A stretch of DNA of 64,000 nucleotides, taken from assembly GCF_963668665.1 (NCBI RefSeq), contig NZ_OY764901.1, forward strand, positions 186,001-250,000, in the 5' to 3' direction. The position numbers and the translations under genes are program-made. Source of the stretch: an uncultured Anaeromusa sp. (lineage in GTDB: Bacteria; Bacillota; Negativicutes; Anaeromusales; Anaeromusaceae). Shown in pieces: positions 27,485 through 38,387 of the stretch (positions are counted from its first letter, which is position 1; every line of letters starts with the position of its first letter). Below the pieces are notes generated by a model. The model made no database searches. It saw nothing but the letters and a program-made list of their open reading frames with translations, and was not told the origin of the DNA.

Positions 27485-28120
27485 ATGGACAAGCAAGAAG
27501 AAATTTCCCCATCCGCCATCAAAAAGCTACTGCAACTAAGCGGGCCCAAAGCGCGAACGCTCGAAGAATTTTCTTTGCATGGCCATGACTTAACAGGCTC
27601 TCTGCAGTTACTGGAAGCGTTAAACAACAAAGCTCTCAGCAGCGAAGTCCGTAAAGGATTATGGTATCACGCCATTACCATCTTTTACAAATGCTTTAAA
27701 CATAGCGACGCCAGAAGAAGGCTTTGGCCGCAGGTAGTGTTCGCCAAGCGCCCGGATCTCATGCCGGCATACAATTTTTTTCTCAACCTGCGTGATCGGC
27801 ATATCGTGCATGACGACAACCCCTATATCAAAGCCTATGTAGGCGTATACGTCCATAAAGAAAATGATGCGTACACGGTAGAAGACGTAGTCAGCAGCGT
27901 GGCCATCTTTGACATCCTCGATGAAAACAGATGGCGAATCTTTTGCGAGTTGGTTCGTTTTGCCGTAGCCTGGGTAGACAAGGAAAAAACTCGTTTAAAA
28001 AATCTGCTCAAAGCAGAATGCGAAAAAAAATCTCCTCAAGAATTAGACTCTTTAAAAGAGCTCGCTATCACCATTCCCACCCTAAATCAAGTCAGTGAAA
28101 AAAAAGAAGTCGAATTTTAG
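27485..28120 (+). CDS. Orphan protein with HEPN-like RxxxxH motif
   Basis: About 211 residues, mostly helical and Lys/Glu-rich at the C-terminus. The centre reads LRDRHIVHDDNPY (about residues 100-112), which resembles the R-x4-6-H active site of HEPN RNases and the related family of putative phage-defence toxins. I cannot name a family with certainty. A strong AGAGGAGG precedes the start. The ATG at 27485 has better spacing (10 nt) than the one at 27476 (1 nt). It is one of only two plus-strand genes and is bracketed by repeats on both sides, which fits an acquired cassette. Confidence 0.6.
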   Translation: MDKQEEISPSAIKKLLQLSGPKARTLEEFSLHGHDLTGSLQLLEALNNKALSSEVRKGLWYHAITIFYKCFKHSDARRRLWPQVVFAKRPDLMPAYNFFLNLRDRHIVHDDNPYIKAYVGVYVHKENDAYTVEDVVSSVAIFDILDENRWRIFCELVRFAVAWVDKEKTRLKNLLKAECEKKSPQELDSLKELAITIPTLNQVSEKKEVEF

Positions 28121-28130
28121 TGTGCCTTTC

Positions 28131-28174
28131 CCCGTACCCTCATTCATACCCTCCCGCGACTCCGATTCTCTTGT

Positions 28175-28192
<18 letters not shown>
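28131..28192. repeat. Family B repeat overlapping the galE 3' end
   Basis: A family B copy (CCCTCCCGCGACTCCG then ATTCTCTTGTTCAATCC). The galE stop codon and its last few codons lie within the repeat, so the repeat supplies the protein's final residues. Confidence 0.65.
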
Positions 28193-30083
<1,891 letters not shown>

Positions 30084-30209
30084 AAACCATCCATCCTTAT
30101 CTTCAAAGCATGCTCAAAGAACTTCAAAAACATATACTAACCAGCTAGCTTTGGGGAAAATATATTCCATTTTTAAGTTTTACAAAAGATAGTAAGTTTA
30201 TCTGCATTT
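30084..30209. other. Intergenic spacer without recognised features
   Basis: A 126-bp AT-rich spacer before galU. I see no repeat copy or clear terminator; a promoter for galU-galE may lie here but is not distinct. Confidence 0.3.
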
Positions 30210-30818
30210 TCAAGAATTCTTCTGAGTCCAATCGATAAATTCCTCTATTTTTTCATTGCACAAGAGCGGAATGGCTTTTCTTATCTTCTCAAGGGGCCAA
30301 TTCCACCATTGAATTTCTAATAGTGACTCTATAATTTTATCTGAGAATCTCTTACGCGCTACACGAGCCGGATTCCCAGCTACAATCGCATAGGCCGGCA
30401 CGTCTTGTGTAACTACTGCTCGGGCCCCAATTACCGCGCCATCGCCGATTGTTACGCCCGAGAAAATCATGGCTTCCTTGCCAATCCACACGTCATTCCC
30501 GATTGAAATATCTCCCTTGGCATAGGGATGCCCTAAAATTTCCGCGGCTTCTGGAAAATCCTCTAGAACAGGAAAAGGATATGTGGTTACCCAATCCATT
30601 CGGTGTTCAACGTCGAGCAGAAACTGGACACCTGCTGCAATACTGCAAAAGCGTCCCACCGCAACTCCAGCCGGCCAATTTATCGCTTCAACAACTGGTT
30701 TTCCATATGTATATTCGCCAAATGAGATCGGCAATATATTGTTTGGCGTTACCAGGGAATTCGTATAACGCACTTTAACTTGCGCTGCATTTTTTCTATA
30801 TCTTTTTACTCTTTCCAC
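30210..30818 (-). CDS. CatB-like hexapeptide O-acetyltransferase
   Basis: 202 residues, GTG start with AAGGAG 8 nt upstream. The left-handed beta-helix of hexapeptide repeats runs through [51 protein letters not shown] conserved His (VEHRMDW, about residue 82) could be catalytic. Close relatives (XAT/CatB) acetylate chloramphenicol or sugars; inside this glycan locus, O-acetylation of a surface sugar is more likely. No resistance role should be assumed. Confidence 0.85.
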   Translation of the reverse strand: MERVKRYRKNAAQVKVRYTNSLVTPNNILPISFGEYTYGKPVVEAINWPAGVAVGRFCSIAAGVQFLLDVEHRMDWVTTYPFPVLEDFPEAAEILGHPYAKGDISIGNDVWIGKEAMIFSGVTIGDGAVIGARAVVTQDVPAYAIVAGNPARVARKRFSDKIIESLLEIQWWNWPLEKIRKAIPLLCNEKIEEFIDWTQKNS

Positions 30819-30859
30819 ACTTGTTCTCCTTACACAACTCGACCTCTTTTTTCAATACA

Positions 30860-32536
30860 CTATTTCATACGTTGAAATAGTTCTTCAGTTAATTGATCAT
30901 ATTGCCCCCATAACACAGCATACCAGGACAATCGTTCCTGATAATGCCGGGCTAATAACCGATTTTCCTTGACCCATGCATAGGCCCTCAAGGCGATCTC
31001 CTCTCGCAACGAATGCTCTCTCATGACTAATTGCAATTTCTCTTCAAATTCTTCCAGGTTATGATAAATCAAACCGGTTTCACCTTGACGAATGCTCTTT
31101 TCATATACGGTGGGACTAGCCAAACACACTACGCCATTAGCCGCACACTCTAAAAATTTCAAATCCGACTTCATAGAGTTAAACCTATTTTCTTCCAACG
31201 GAAGTAAAGCCACATCTGCCTGCCGCAACAATTGCATATACTGTCCATACTCACAAAAAGGAACAAATCGCTTATGTTGCGTCTCTAGGGCTTCAAAAAA
31301 TTCTCTATCATGAACAACAGTAAGCTGATGCGGTGTTTTTTCCAATACGGAATTAAGTTTTCCCATGATAGGCAGCCAGTCATGTTTGCGATTAAGAGCG
31401 CCAAAAAAGAGATGTACCTGCTCTTTTTTTATTTTTCCTTGCCATGGCGGCAATACCGCAAGCTGATTTTCGAAAACCTTTACATGCGGATTATATGGGC
31501 GTATAAATTCCGCCAGAGCTTCCGTTGAAACCTGTACGGCATGGCAAGAGCGAAATGCCATGTAACCATTGTCCTTGTAAAGGTTTTCCCAACGATCCGG
31601 ATCATCATCCATTTCGTAAACAATCAAATATTTTCGCCTAAGCAGTTCTTCTTGCTGCGCAAAGCTTTGCACTGCTACACGCTGCCAGATAAAGACTTTC
31701 TTTTCTCCCTGAATCGGCGGCGGCCAAACTACTGTATCGATATCATGCTTAACTCGCACCCCCGGCTTAGTCAGGCAAAAAGCATGCGGTTCTCCAATTC
31801 GAACGCGCGAGCAAACTTTAGTTTCTCCTAATAAGGAATGCAATAGTAAACGATCCGACTGCGGCTTTTTAAGCGCCCGAACCACATACTGCAGCGCTCC
31901 GGTCTGCACTGCAAAAGCCTGCTGGCTTTCCACTCCCAAGGCTTGGGCCGTCTTCCAGAGCGCCTCCTGCACGCCTTGCCGATGTGGATGCTCAAAAATC
32001 CGAGGTACGATGTCAAATATAGTTAACGTAGCTTGCTGAAATAACTGTTTAATACTATCCAGCGTAAAAAATCGCAAATGTGTACGATCCAGCAAACCCT
32101 CATCCTGGTATTCCCATTGGCCCTTTAAAAGATTAACCAATAATTGCCAATGCTGCACATTAGGAATACAAGCGATTACTTGACCATTCTCGTGCAATAA
32201 GCGACTGTGCTCCTTCAAAACAAGCCAAGGATCGCGCAAATGCTCCAAAACATCTCCATAAACAATGCAATCCACAGCTTGCACTTTCGCGGCAATCTGT
32301 TCTGCACACGTACTTCCCTCCAGATCTCCTTCAATCACAAGATCCAGGTACTTTCTGGCCGTTGCCGCAGCCTTGGGATTCAGCTCCATGCCAATATAAA
32401 AGACATCAGGGTTTCTATCTTTATAGGCGCGCCCTAGTTGACCTTCGCCGCAGCCACACTCTAGAATAACCTTCGCATCTGGCGGCATAAAACGAAGTAG
32501 ATCTGGATTCACATTCCCATAATATGAGTTATTCAT
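30860..32536 (-). CDS. Fusion of SAM methyltransferase and glycosyltransferase
   Basis: 558 residues. Residues about 1-210 form a class I methyltransferase (ILECGCGEGQLGRAYK motif I, YGDVLEHLRDPW motif for the acceptor region). A linker follows, then a GT-B-like glycosyltransferase from about 270 to 545 with LLPLEENRFNSMKSDLKFLECAANGVVCLASP, a GT4/GT1-type donor-site pattern. Such fusions modify and extend a glycan in one polypeptide. The acceptor is unknown. Confidence 0.82.
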   Translation of the reverse strand: MNNSYYGNVNPDLLRFMPPDAKVILECGCGEGQLGRAYKDRNPDVFYIGMELNPKAAATARKYLDLVIEGDLEGSTCAEQIAAKVQAVDCIVYGDVLEHLRDPWLVLKEHSRLLHENGQVIACIPNVQHWQLLVNLLKGQWEYQDEGLLDRTHLRFFTLDSIKQLFQQATLTIFDIVPRIFEHPHRQGVQEALWKTAQALGVESQQAFAVQTGALQYVVRALKKPQSDRLLLHSLLGETKVCSRVRIGEPHAFCLTKPGVRVKHDIDTVVWPPPIQGEKKVFIWQRVAVQSFAQQEELLRRKYLIVYEMDDDPDRWENLYKDNGYMAFRSCHAVQVSTEALAEFIRPYNPHVKVFENQLAVLPPWQGKIKKEQVHLFFGALNRKHDWLPIMGKLNSVLEKTPHQLTVVHDREFFEALETQHKRFVPFCEYGQYMQLLRQADVALLPLEENRFNSMKSDLKFLECAANGVVCLASPTVYEKSIRQGETGLIYHNLEEFEEKLQLVMREHSLREEIALRAYAWVKENRLLARHYQERLSWYAVLWGQYDQLTEELFQRMK

Positions 32537-32584
32537 AAACTACAACTCTCCCTGTTCAATACAATCAATTACAGAACACAAAGC

Positions 32585-33136
32585 TTATTGACCCGGCAGC
32601 TTGCCTTTAGGAATATCGCGCAATAACGGATATACTTGATCCTTATCTGATAAGGACACTTCCGTCAACGGCCAAGCGATGCCAATATCCGGATCATTCC
32701 ACAAAATGCCGCCTTCGCAATCAGGGGCATACACATCGGTACACTTATAGCTAAAATACGCCGTCTCACTCAACACGCAAAAACCATGTGCAAAGCCTTC
32801 CGGAATCCATAGCTGCCGATGATTTTCGCCGGACAACACAACACCGGTCCATTTGCCAAACTGCGGCGAGCCCACGCGAATATCCACCGCCACGTCAAAC
32901 ACTTCGCCTTGCAATACGGTGACCAATTTCCCCTGGCTGTGAGGCTGCTGATAATGCAAACCACGCAAAACGCCTTTACGAGAAAAAGAAACATTATCCT
33001 GTACAAAAGCACCATTTATGCCCATATTTGCATACCGCTGTTGCTGCCATGTCTCATAAAAAAAACCGCGCTGATCTCCAAACACCTTGGGTTCAATAAT
33101 CCAAACCCCTTGCAAATCCGTCTCTATTTTTTTCAT
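32585..33136 (-). CDS. rfbC: dTDP-4-dehydrorhamnose 3,5-epimerase
   Basis: 183 residues, cupin fold, with the family pattern GVWIIEPKVFGDQRGFFYETWQ, RGLHYQQP (catalytic His) and VDIRVGSPQFGKW. Length is standard. It performs the third step of dTDP-L-rhamnose synthesis. The other three genes (rmlA, rmlB, rmlD) are 20-25 kb away, separated by the T1SS island, so the rml set is split. Confidence 0.94.
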   Translation of the reverse strand: MKKIETDLQGVWIIEPKVFGDQRGFFYETWQQQRYANMGINGAFVQDNVSFSRKGVLRGLHYQQPHSQGKLVTVLQGEVFDVAVDIRVGSPQFGKWTGVVLSGENHRQLWIPEGFAHGFCVLSETAYFSYKCTDVYAPDCEGGILWNDPDIGIAWPLTEVSLSDKDQVYPLLRDIPKGKLPGQ

Positions 33137-33169
33137 GTTAAATTAATCCTCTCTGCCCGAAGGCGTACC

Positions 33170-34087
33170 TCACCGCCAAAAATTTCTATGCATGCTCCAT
33201 TTTCGTTTCCAATGCACCGGCCAAAACCGCTCCCAGGTTCCGGCTTTGTAGCCTGCGTATTTCACAATGGTTCGCAGCAAGGCTTCCGGTAAAAGACGCC
33301 CGCAGCCATGATTCCAAAGATACCGGATTTCCGACTGCACAAAACGTACTCCCTCGCCCTCCGCCGCTCCAAAGGTTTCCTTCAGCCAGGGTTCACGCAC
33401 ATGAAATACGCCGGTGTCAAAATACCGGCGAAACTCTTGCTGCAATGTATACTCATGAGAATGATATACCTCCGCCTCGGCGCAATACACCACCTGCCAA
33501 TCCGCCAAAAGCAGCTTAGCCGCCACAAGCATATCCTCCCCCAAAATGACCTTGGAAGGAAAGCCTCCCACCTCCGCCAATGCCGTTTGCCGATACGCCG
33601 CAAAGGAATCGGACGCAAAAGCTGCCTTCAAGCCCAGTTGTGTCCGGTCTTCTTTGCGGCGCACCTGCCGCTGCGGCGGATAGTTAAACAGACGCGCATG
33701 CGTACTGAAGGGGCCTGCGTTGTTCCTAGGAAGCTGTCGGCCATAAGCCAAACCCACAGACGGTTCCTCAAAGCAAGCCACCAAGTCTGCCAGAGAGCTT
33801 TCCTCAGCCAAAATCGCATCCTGCGTTAAAAAGACAACAATCTCAGCGGCTGAGAGCCATTCGCACCCTTGCTGCCTGGTTCCGCCGTGATCAAAAGTTT
33901 TGCCGTCAATAGAGCATACCTTAAAACCGTTCCTTCTTGCCGCTTCCACCGTGCCGTCCGTAGATCCGGAATCAATGACCAGCGTAGAAAAAGAAAGTCC
34001 TTTTTGCCGGCGTATGCTGGTTGCTAATTTCAAAAAGTCTTTTCCGCCATTCCAGGTAGGAATGCAAAGAGCTACCCGCCGTTCCAT
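33170..34087 (-). CDS. GT2 glycosyltransferase (rhamnosyltransferase-like)
   Basis: 305 residues with the GT-A start VALCIPTWNGGKDF, the DSGSTDGT donor stretch, TQDA in the DXD position and the GEDMLVAAKLL acceptor region. The pattern is that of RfbF/RhaN-type rhamnosyltransferases, in line with the neighbouring rfbC. The exact sugar is inferred. Confidence 0.85.
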   Translation of the reverse strand: MERRVALCIPTWNGGKDFLKLATSIRRQKGLSFSTLVIDSGSTDGTVEAARRNGFKVCSIDGKTFDHGGTRQQGCEWLSAAEIVVFLTQDAILAEESSLADLVACFEEPSVGLAYGRQLPRNNAGPFSTHARLFNYPPQRQVRRKEDRTQLGLKAAFASDSFAAYRQTALAEVGGFPSKVILGEDMLVAAKLLLADWQVVYCAEAEVYHSHEYTLQQEFRRYFDTGVFHVREPWLKETFGAAEGEGVRFVQSEIRYLWNHGCGRLLPEALLRTIVKYAGYKAGTWERFWPVHWKRKWSMHRNFWR

Positions 34088-34117
34088 GTCTTTGTTCTTC
34101 CTGCCTTCCTATCCATT

Positions 34118-35338
34118 TCAAGATATTTGATAGCCAATATCGGCGAAAAACGCTTTATCAAGAGCCGTAGGCAGCACCCGAGTTCCTGTACTCAAAGATG
34201 GCTTCATAATCGCCGCTTGCGTCGCATCCGTAGCAAAATGAGATCCTGACGCAAAATCCAGCGGTGCAGCACTGCCATATGTCGCTTCCACATGCGGTCC
34301 TGCAAAATAATACTTGCCATTGATACTCTCTAAATACTGACTTCCCGCATTTTGCGGCCCCATGCCTAAAATATGTCCCATTTCATGCAAGACAATATGC
34401 AAGAAATCGTACTTTTCCTCCGGCACGGCATCATCTGTGGAATTACCAGGAGTCGGGTCAAAATAGAAATAGCTGGCATAGTTCGTATTAAAAGAGACCG
34501 AGCCTACCCAAGGCTCAATATTATCATAGCTGTTGTAACGAGCATCCAGCGCCGCATTCCCCGTCTGCGACACGGCCGGCATCCGCGCAAGACCCAGGCT
34601 GGTATCTGTGGCAGCATAAGAGCCCAAGTAAATGCGCAAATCGTCAATACTGGTAGTCAAGGCAAAGGAGTCCGCCGCCCCGGTGTTGGGATTCAATACA
34701 GATACTACTGTCCCAGCAGGGACATCGGCAAATTCGTCATTGATGATAGACTCCCAAACCTGGCAAGCCTCCTCCACCACCGCCTGGCGCTCCGGGTGAT
34801 TGGCAAAAAAGCCACTTGTATCGTACCGCGAATAATCCACCTCGATATTGAAACGCGAGCCCGCCATCGTTCTGCGACCTTCCTGCATGCCTGCCATCAC
34901 ATAGTGAACCAGCGGGTTCATGCCAGCAGCCGCTACATCCGGATTCTGCTGCAAATAGTACGATGTATCAAACCAGGAATCCGGATCTCGTCCCTCCCGC
35001 CAGCCTGTCCACAAATAATGTTCCAAGGGATTTACGCCAGCTGCTTCCACATCTTGGTTTTGCGCCAAATAGTAGGACGTATCAAAGGAATCGCAGGGAT
35101 CGCGGCCTTCCTGCCAGCCGTTAGTAAGATAGTGCTCAAAAGGGTTTACACCAGCCGCCGCCACATCCGGATTTTGCTGTAAATAGGAGGAAGTATCAAA
35201 CAACGCACATGGATCGCGTCCTTCTTTCCAGCCGTTGAACATATAGTGCGTCAAGGGATCAACGCCTGCAGCCGCCACATCCGGATTATGACTTAAATAA
35301 TAGGCCGAATCAAACACACTGCTTATTGCATCCGCCAT
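34118..35338 (-). CDS. Repeat-bearing zinc metalloprotease (leishmanolysin/M8-like)
   Basis: 406 residues without a signal peptide. Four tandem 38-residue units start at F9, F47, F85 and F123, each of the form FDxxYYLxxNPDVAAAG..NPLxHY..GW.EGRDP. The C-terminal protease has H318-E319-M-G-H322, Gly325, a distant His (GSHF, H367), a Met-turn (AIMKPS, M378) and the terminal DIGY, a layout like M8 peptidases; the usual third His right after HExxH is absent. The repeat domain occurs in T1SS-exported proteins of other bacteria. With the T1SS genes nearby, export by that route is likely but not shown. Confidence 0.75.
   Translation of the reverse strand: MADAISSVFDSAYYLSHNPDVAAAGVDPLTHYMFNGWKEGRDPCALFDTSSYLQQNPDVAAAGVNPFEHYLTNGWQEGRDPCDSFDTSYYLAQNQDVEAAGVNPLEHYLWTGWREGRDPDSWFDTSYYLQQNPDVAAAGMNPLVHYVMAGMQEGRRTMAGSRFNIEVDYSRYDTSGFFANHPERQAVVEEACQVWESIINDEFADVPAGTVVSVLNPNTGAADSFALTTSIDDLRIYLGSYAATDTSLGLARMPAVSQTGNAALDARYNSYDNIEPWVGSVSFNTNYASYFYFDPTPGNSTDDAVPEEKYDFLHIVLHEMGHILGMGPQNAGSQYLESINGKYYFAGPHVEATYGSAAPLDFASGSHFATDATQAAIMKPSLSTGTRVLPTALDKAFFADIGYQIS
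34870..35314 (-). repeat. Four tandem 114-bp coding repeats in the metalloprotease gene
   Basis: The exact 38-codon period repeats four times (residues 9-160). The copies differ, so selection keeps the motif while the DNA drifts. They could recombine to change copy number. Confidence 0.8.
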
Positions 35339-35359
35339 ACCGTTTCCCTCCTCACTCTT

Positions 35360-35804
35360 TTAGCACTCCCTGTCTAAACGCACAATACCTTGGTCGCCAC
35401 ACTCAGTGTTAGGAATAATTCCAGGTTCTAAGATGTCTGATATATTTTTGCGCCATAATATATCTTCCTGATGTTTTATTTCAATTATATAACGATCCTC
35501 TTGTCTGTGAAAAGTTCCATTATTTACGAAAAAAACCACTGGCGCACTCTGCGAGGAAAACCGTTCTGAAAAATGTGCAATCTGAATATGCTCATTCCGA
35601 GCTATCAACTCCCCTGCCGGATTCCAGATAGCCGCTTCAAAGTCATTTGTTTCCTCTGTTACACCTTGCAGCCAAAGCACCCATTGAAAGCTGACTACTG
35701 CCGGGAACCGGCTGATCGGCACCATTTCAGCTATGCTTTGACAATCTATTATTGTTCCTTTTTCTTTGTTCTGACAAAGAAAAAGGAATGGCCTGGATTT
35801 TCAT
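35360..35804 (-). pseudogene. Small unknown gene with a frameshift at a perfect palindrome
   Basis: An ATG at 35804, with a strong AGGAGG that overlaps the fliB-like stop, starts the peptide MKIQAIPFS, but it ends early at 35730-35732. A second frame, one base off, carries the conserved-looking body (KEKGTIIDCQSIAEMVPISR onward, about 120 residues) to 35360. Removing one T from the T5 run at 35780-35784 joins them. The body resembles DUF6941-type proteins, but I am not sure. Alternatively translation starts at 35725 with a poor ribosome site. Function unknown. Confidence 0.55.
35755..35788. repeat. Perfect 15-bp inverted repeat, 4-nt loop
   Basis: TTCCTTTTTCTTTGT and its exact complement ACAAAGAAAAAGGAA around a TCTG loop. 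It covers the apparent frameshift at the start of the small gene. Confidence 0.9.
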
Positions 35805-35817
35805 GGTTACAATCCTC

Positions 35818-37044
35818 CTACGCGTAAGCTAAGTTCAAAGCGAGCTCTAGCGGTCTCGACCCCAAATTGTTTTGGATATCCTCACACAAATCTTGCACGT
35901 ACAAGCTGCTATGAGAAATTAAAGCATCCACTTCTACAATCGCCTGTATTAATACTTGCTCAGGCGCAGCCTTAGGCTGCAGCGTTTGCAAAGCAACCGC
36001 ATAAAATTGAATTAATGCTCGAAGCAGCATCATCTTGAATATCGCCGTTTTCCAATCAGCAATATAAAACTCCTTAGAAAAAATATAATTCACAAAATAA
36101 TTCTCCCATACCCTATTAGCATTTTCCTGTGTAAGACTATAATACCATTCTAGTTGTTTGCGATAAACTTCTGCATGCAAGGGCATCGGCCCTTCTGCAC
36201 CTTTCATTATACCAAGAGCCAATCCTGTTGTATCTTGCATGGCCAGAATTTTAAACAAAAAGCTGGCACATTCCCTTACTTCTCTTTTTGCATTCATAAT
36301 CGGCGCAAAACTTTGACGCAATAAACTAAGATGCAATTCATAGTCTGTGTCTATTGGCATAGAAGAAATAGAAGAAAAAGCCCGGGAAACAACTTCCGGA
36401 GGCTGCGAGGTGCCGTCTAAAGCCTCCAAACGTCCGCACACCTGACAAATAGCAAATAGACGATCTTTTATGGTGAGACGCCGTTCTTGAAGAATTTGTA
36501 TCAAGCCGGATTCAATCATATAATAATAACGTTTAATGTTACTTGACGGCAGCTTTTCCGGCAAATAATACGACAGGCATCTCGGAGGCATAAAATCAAA
36601 ATTAGCATCGCCATAATCAAGTTGACTAAAGGCCACTGGAGCCGCTTGCAGCAGCAATTCCGCGGCAGCCGGGCAGGAAAAATACAGTGAAAATTCGATC
36701 CCCCGAGAAGATGCATATATCTTGCGAGGATATATCTTACATGTATCAGATAAATAGTCCTCTCCCATTTCTAATTGGCTGCCGCACCGATTATCTTCCG
36801 TTAAATAAGCACATTGATTTTGTGCATCAAATTTGATTTTCCATCCTTTTTCATCAGCCTCAACCTTTTCCGTTAATTTCTCCAATATATTATGTTCTTT
36901 GTACCACTGCTCCACCCTTAAGTATGTAGCTTTATCAATATCAATCCGCCAACTTCGCCGACAACACCGGCCGCATTGCTTACATTGAAAATTTTTCACA
37001 TAGTTTGGCACAATTAGCTGCTTAACGTTCAATTTACAAGACAT
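35818..37044 (-). CDS. FliB-like (lysine N-methylase family) Cys-cluster protein
   Basis: 408 residues. The start is fixed by GGGGGAG 4 nt before the ATG. The N-terminus has IVPNYVKNFQCKQCGRCCRR SW then IDIDK, with C21, C24, C27 and C28 and later cysteines in NQCAYL, DNRCG and DTCKIYPRK. This is the cluster seen in FliB, the flagellin lysine N-methylase, and the YkgJ family, presumably binding an Fe-S cluster or metal. The rest is helical. No flagellar gene is in the window. Its neighbours are T1SS genes, so the target may be an exported protein. Coupled to the small gene after it. Confidence 0.75.
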   Translation of the reverse strand: MSCKLNVKQLIVPNYVKNFQCKQCGRCCRRSWRIDIDKATYLRVEQWYKEHNILEKLTEKVEADEKGWKIKFDAQNQCAYLTEDNRCGSQLEMGEDYLSDTCKIYPRKIYASSRGIEFSLYFSCPAAAELLLQAAPVAFSQLDYGDANFDFMPPRCLSYYLPEKLPSSNIKRYYYMIESGLIQILQERRLTIKDRLFAICQVCGRLEALDGTSQPPEVVSRAFSSISSMPIDTDYELHLSLLRQSFAPIMNAKREVRECASFLFKILAMQDTTGLALGIMKGAEGPMPLHAEVYRKQLEWYYSLTQENANRVWENYFVNYIFSKEFYIADWKTAIFKMMLLRALIQFYAVALQTLQPKAAPEQVLIQAIVEVDALISHSSLYVQDLCEDIQNNLGSRPLELALNLAYA

Positions 37045-37078
37045 TTGTCTCCCCCGTTCCTAATTATACCTCTTGAAT

Positions 37079-37130
37079 AACAAACAAGCTAGGCATGCCG
37101 GCTTCCTTGCTGCATACCTAGCTTGTTTAA
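37079..37130 (-). terminator. Terminator after the GT4 gene
   Basis: ACAAGCTAGG-TATGC / GCATG-CCTAGCTTGTTT arms straddle the GT4 stop, with a T-rich tail on the minus strand, separating GT4 from the fliB-like gene. Confidence 0.7.
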
Positions 37131-38347
37131 CGCTTTTGCGCCATATTTTGAATCAGCTGCAAATGCTGCCCTACCAAGCGATCCACATCATACTGGCTCT
37201 TAATGGTTTCACGAGCATTGGATCCCAGCCTGCTGCGTAATTCCTTATCAGCCAGCGCTTCTTCCAGCCGCGCTGCCAGCTGTTGGGGATTAAAGAAATC
37301 CACCATCAAGCCGTTTTCACCATCCCTCACCACCTCCTGCACCGGCGGCGTAGCAGATGCCACCAGCGTGCAACCGCAGGCCATGGCTTCCAGCATGGAC
37401 CAGGAAAGGACAAAAGGATAAGTCAAATATACATGCACCGTAGATGCTTGCAGCACTTGCCGATATTGGGCATAGGGCAATGGCCCGGTAAAATGCAGAC
37501 GCGACAAATCATATTCATATTCTTTGAGCAGGATTTCCTTAAAGCTCTTGCCGCTGGGATGAGGCCTGCCATAGGAAACGCCTTCACCGCCAACGATAAC
37601 CACATGGCATTGTGGCCGCCGTTTTTGCAGCAAAGATACTGCCTCCATAAACTGCGGAAACCCTCTATATTCTTCCATCCCTCGCCCTACATAAGTCACG
37701 ATTTCCTGCGCTTCAGACAAATCCAGGTTTTGCTCGGCAAACACCAGTTTAGCCTGCGGGTCGGGCCTGTTCATTTTTGTGTCCACGCCATCGTGAAGCA
37801 CATGGATTTTACTTCGATATTCCAAAGGAAACTGACGATGCTGCCAATAGGTCGGCGTCACGCCAGCGTCGCAGCTGTACAGTTCCTGTAAAATCGCCAT
37901 GTTTTTCGTACGCAAACGACATTCGTCATCAGCAGTGACCGGAATTGCCGGGTCAAATCCCACATCACCGCCATGGGCATGATAAAACCATTCAAAATAA
38001 CCTACTAGCGGCGCCTTCGGATATAAATCCTTCATATACATGGCCGCGCCAAAGCCGGCATGTCCGTAAACAATATCCGGTTCAAAACCTTGCTGTTTTA
38101 AGTTTAAGCCAGTCCGGTAAGCCGCCTGTCCTTGCAAAATAGCATTTTCCGCATTACGCAAGTAGTGATGCGTTTCCTTCCGAGCAAAGCGCGTCTGCTT
38201 AAAGGTAGCCCGTAACACATTCGGAATTTGAGGTTGATCTTTTTCTTCGCATAAAAAGACAATTTGATTTTCCGGTTGTTTGGCAAGTTGTAACGCTAAA
38301 TTCACAAACTGTCCGGGAAAGCTTTGATGTACAAACAAAATCCGCAT
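37127..38347 (-). CDS. GT4 glycosyltransferase
   Basis: 406 residues, GT-B fold. MRILFVHQSFPGQF starts the acceptor domain, and the donor domain has YVGRGMEEYRGFPQFMEA and the ELMEAMACG-type site (LSWSMLEAMACGCTLVASATPPVQEV). Relatives occur beside type I secretion genes, and this one sits between the exporters and the fliB-like gene. It may glycosylate a secreted protein or the LPS. The acceptor is unknown. Confidence 0.87.
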   Translation of the reverse strand: MRILFVHQSFPGQFVNLALQLAKQPENQIVFLCEEKDQPQIPNVLRATFKQTRFARKETHHYLRNAENAILQGQAAYRTGLNLKQQGFEPDIVYGHAGFGAAMYMKDLYPKAPLVGYFEWFYHAHGGDVGFDPAIPVTADDECRLRTKNMAILQELYSCDAGVTPTYWQHRQFPLEYRSKIHVLHDGVDTKMNRPDPQAKLVFAEQNLDLSEAQEIVTYVGRGMEEYRGFPQFMEAVSLLQKRRPQCHVVIVGGEGVSYGRPHPSGKSFKEILLKEYEYDLSRLHFTGPLPYAQYRQVLQASTVHVYLTYPFVLSWSMLEAMACGCTLVASATPPVQEVVRDGENGLMVDFFNPQQLAARLEEALADKELRSRLGSNARETIKSQYDVDRLVGQHLQLIQNMAQKR

Positions 38348-38387
38348 AACTCACTCTCCACCTTTGCAATCTGTGTCACATTTCATT

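Noticed and set aside
30210..30818. A chloramphenicol acetyltransferase
   Set aside because: The hexapeptide fold is shared by many sugar O-acetyltransferases, and the surroundings are glycan genes.
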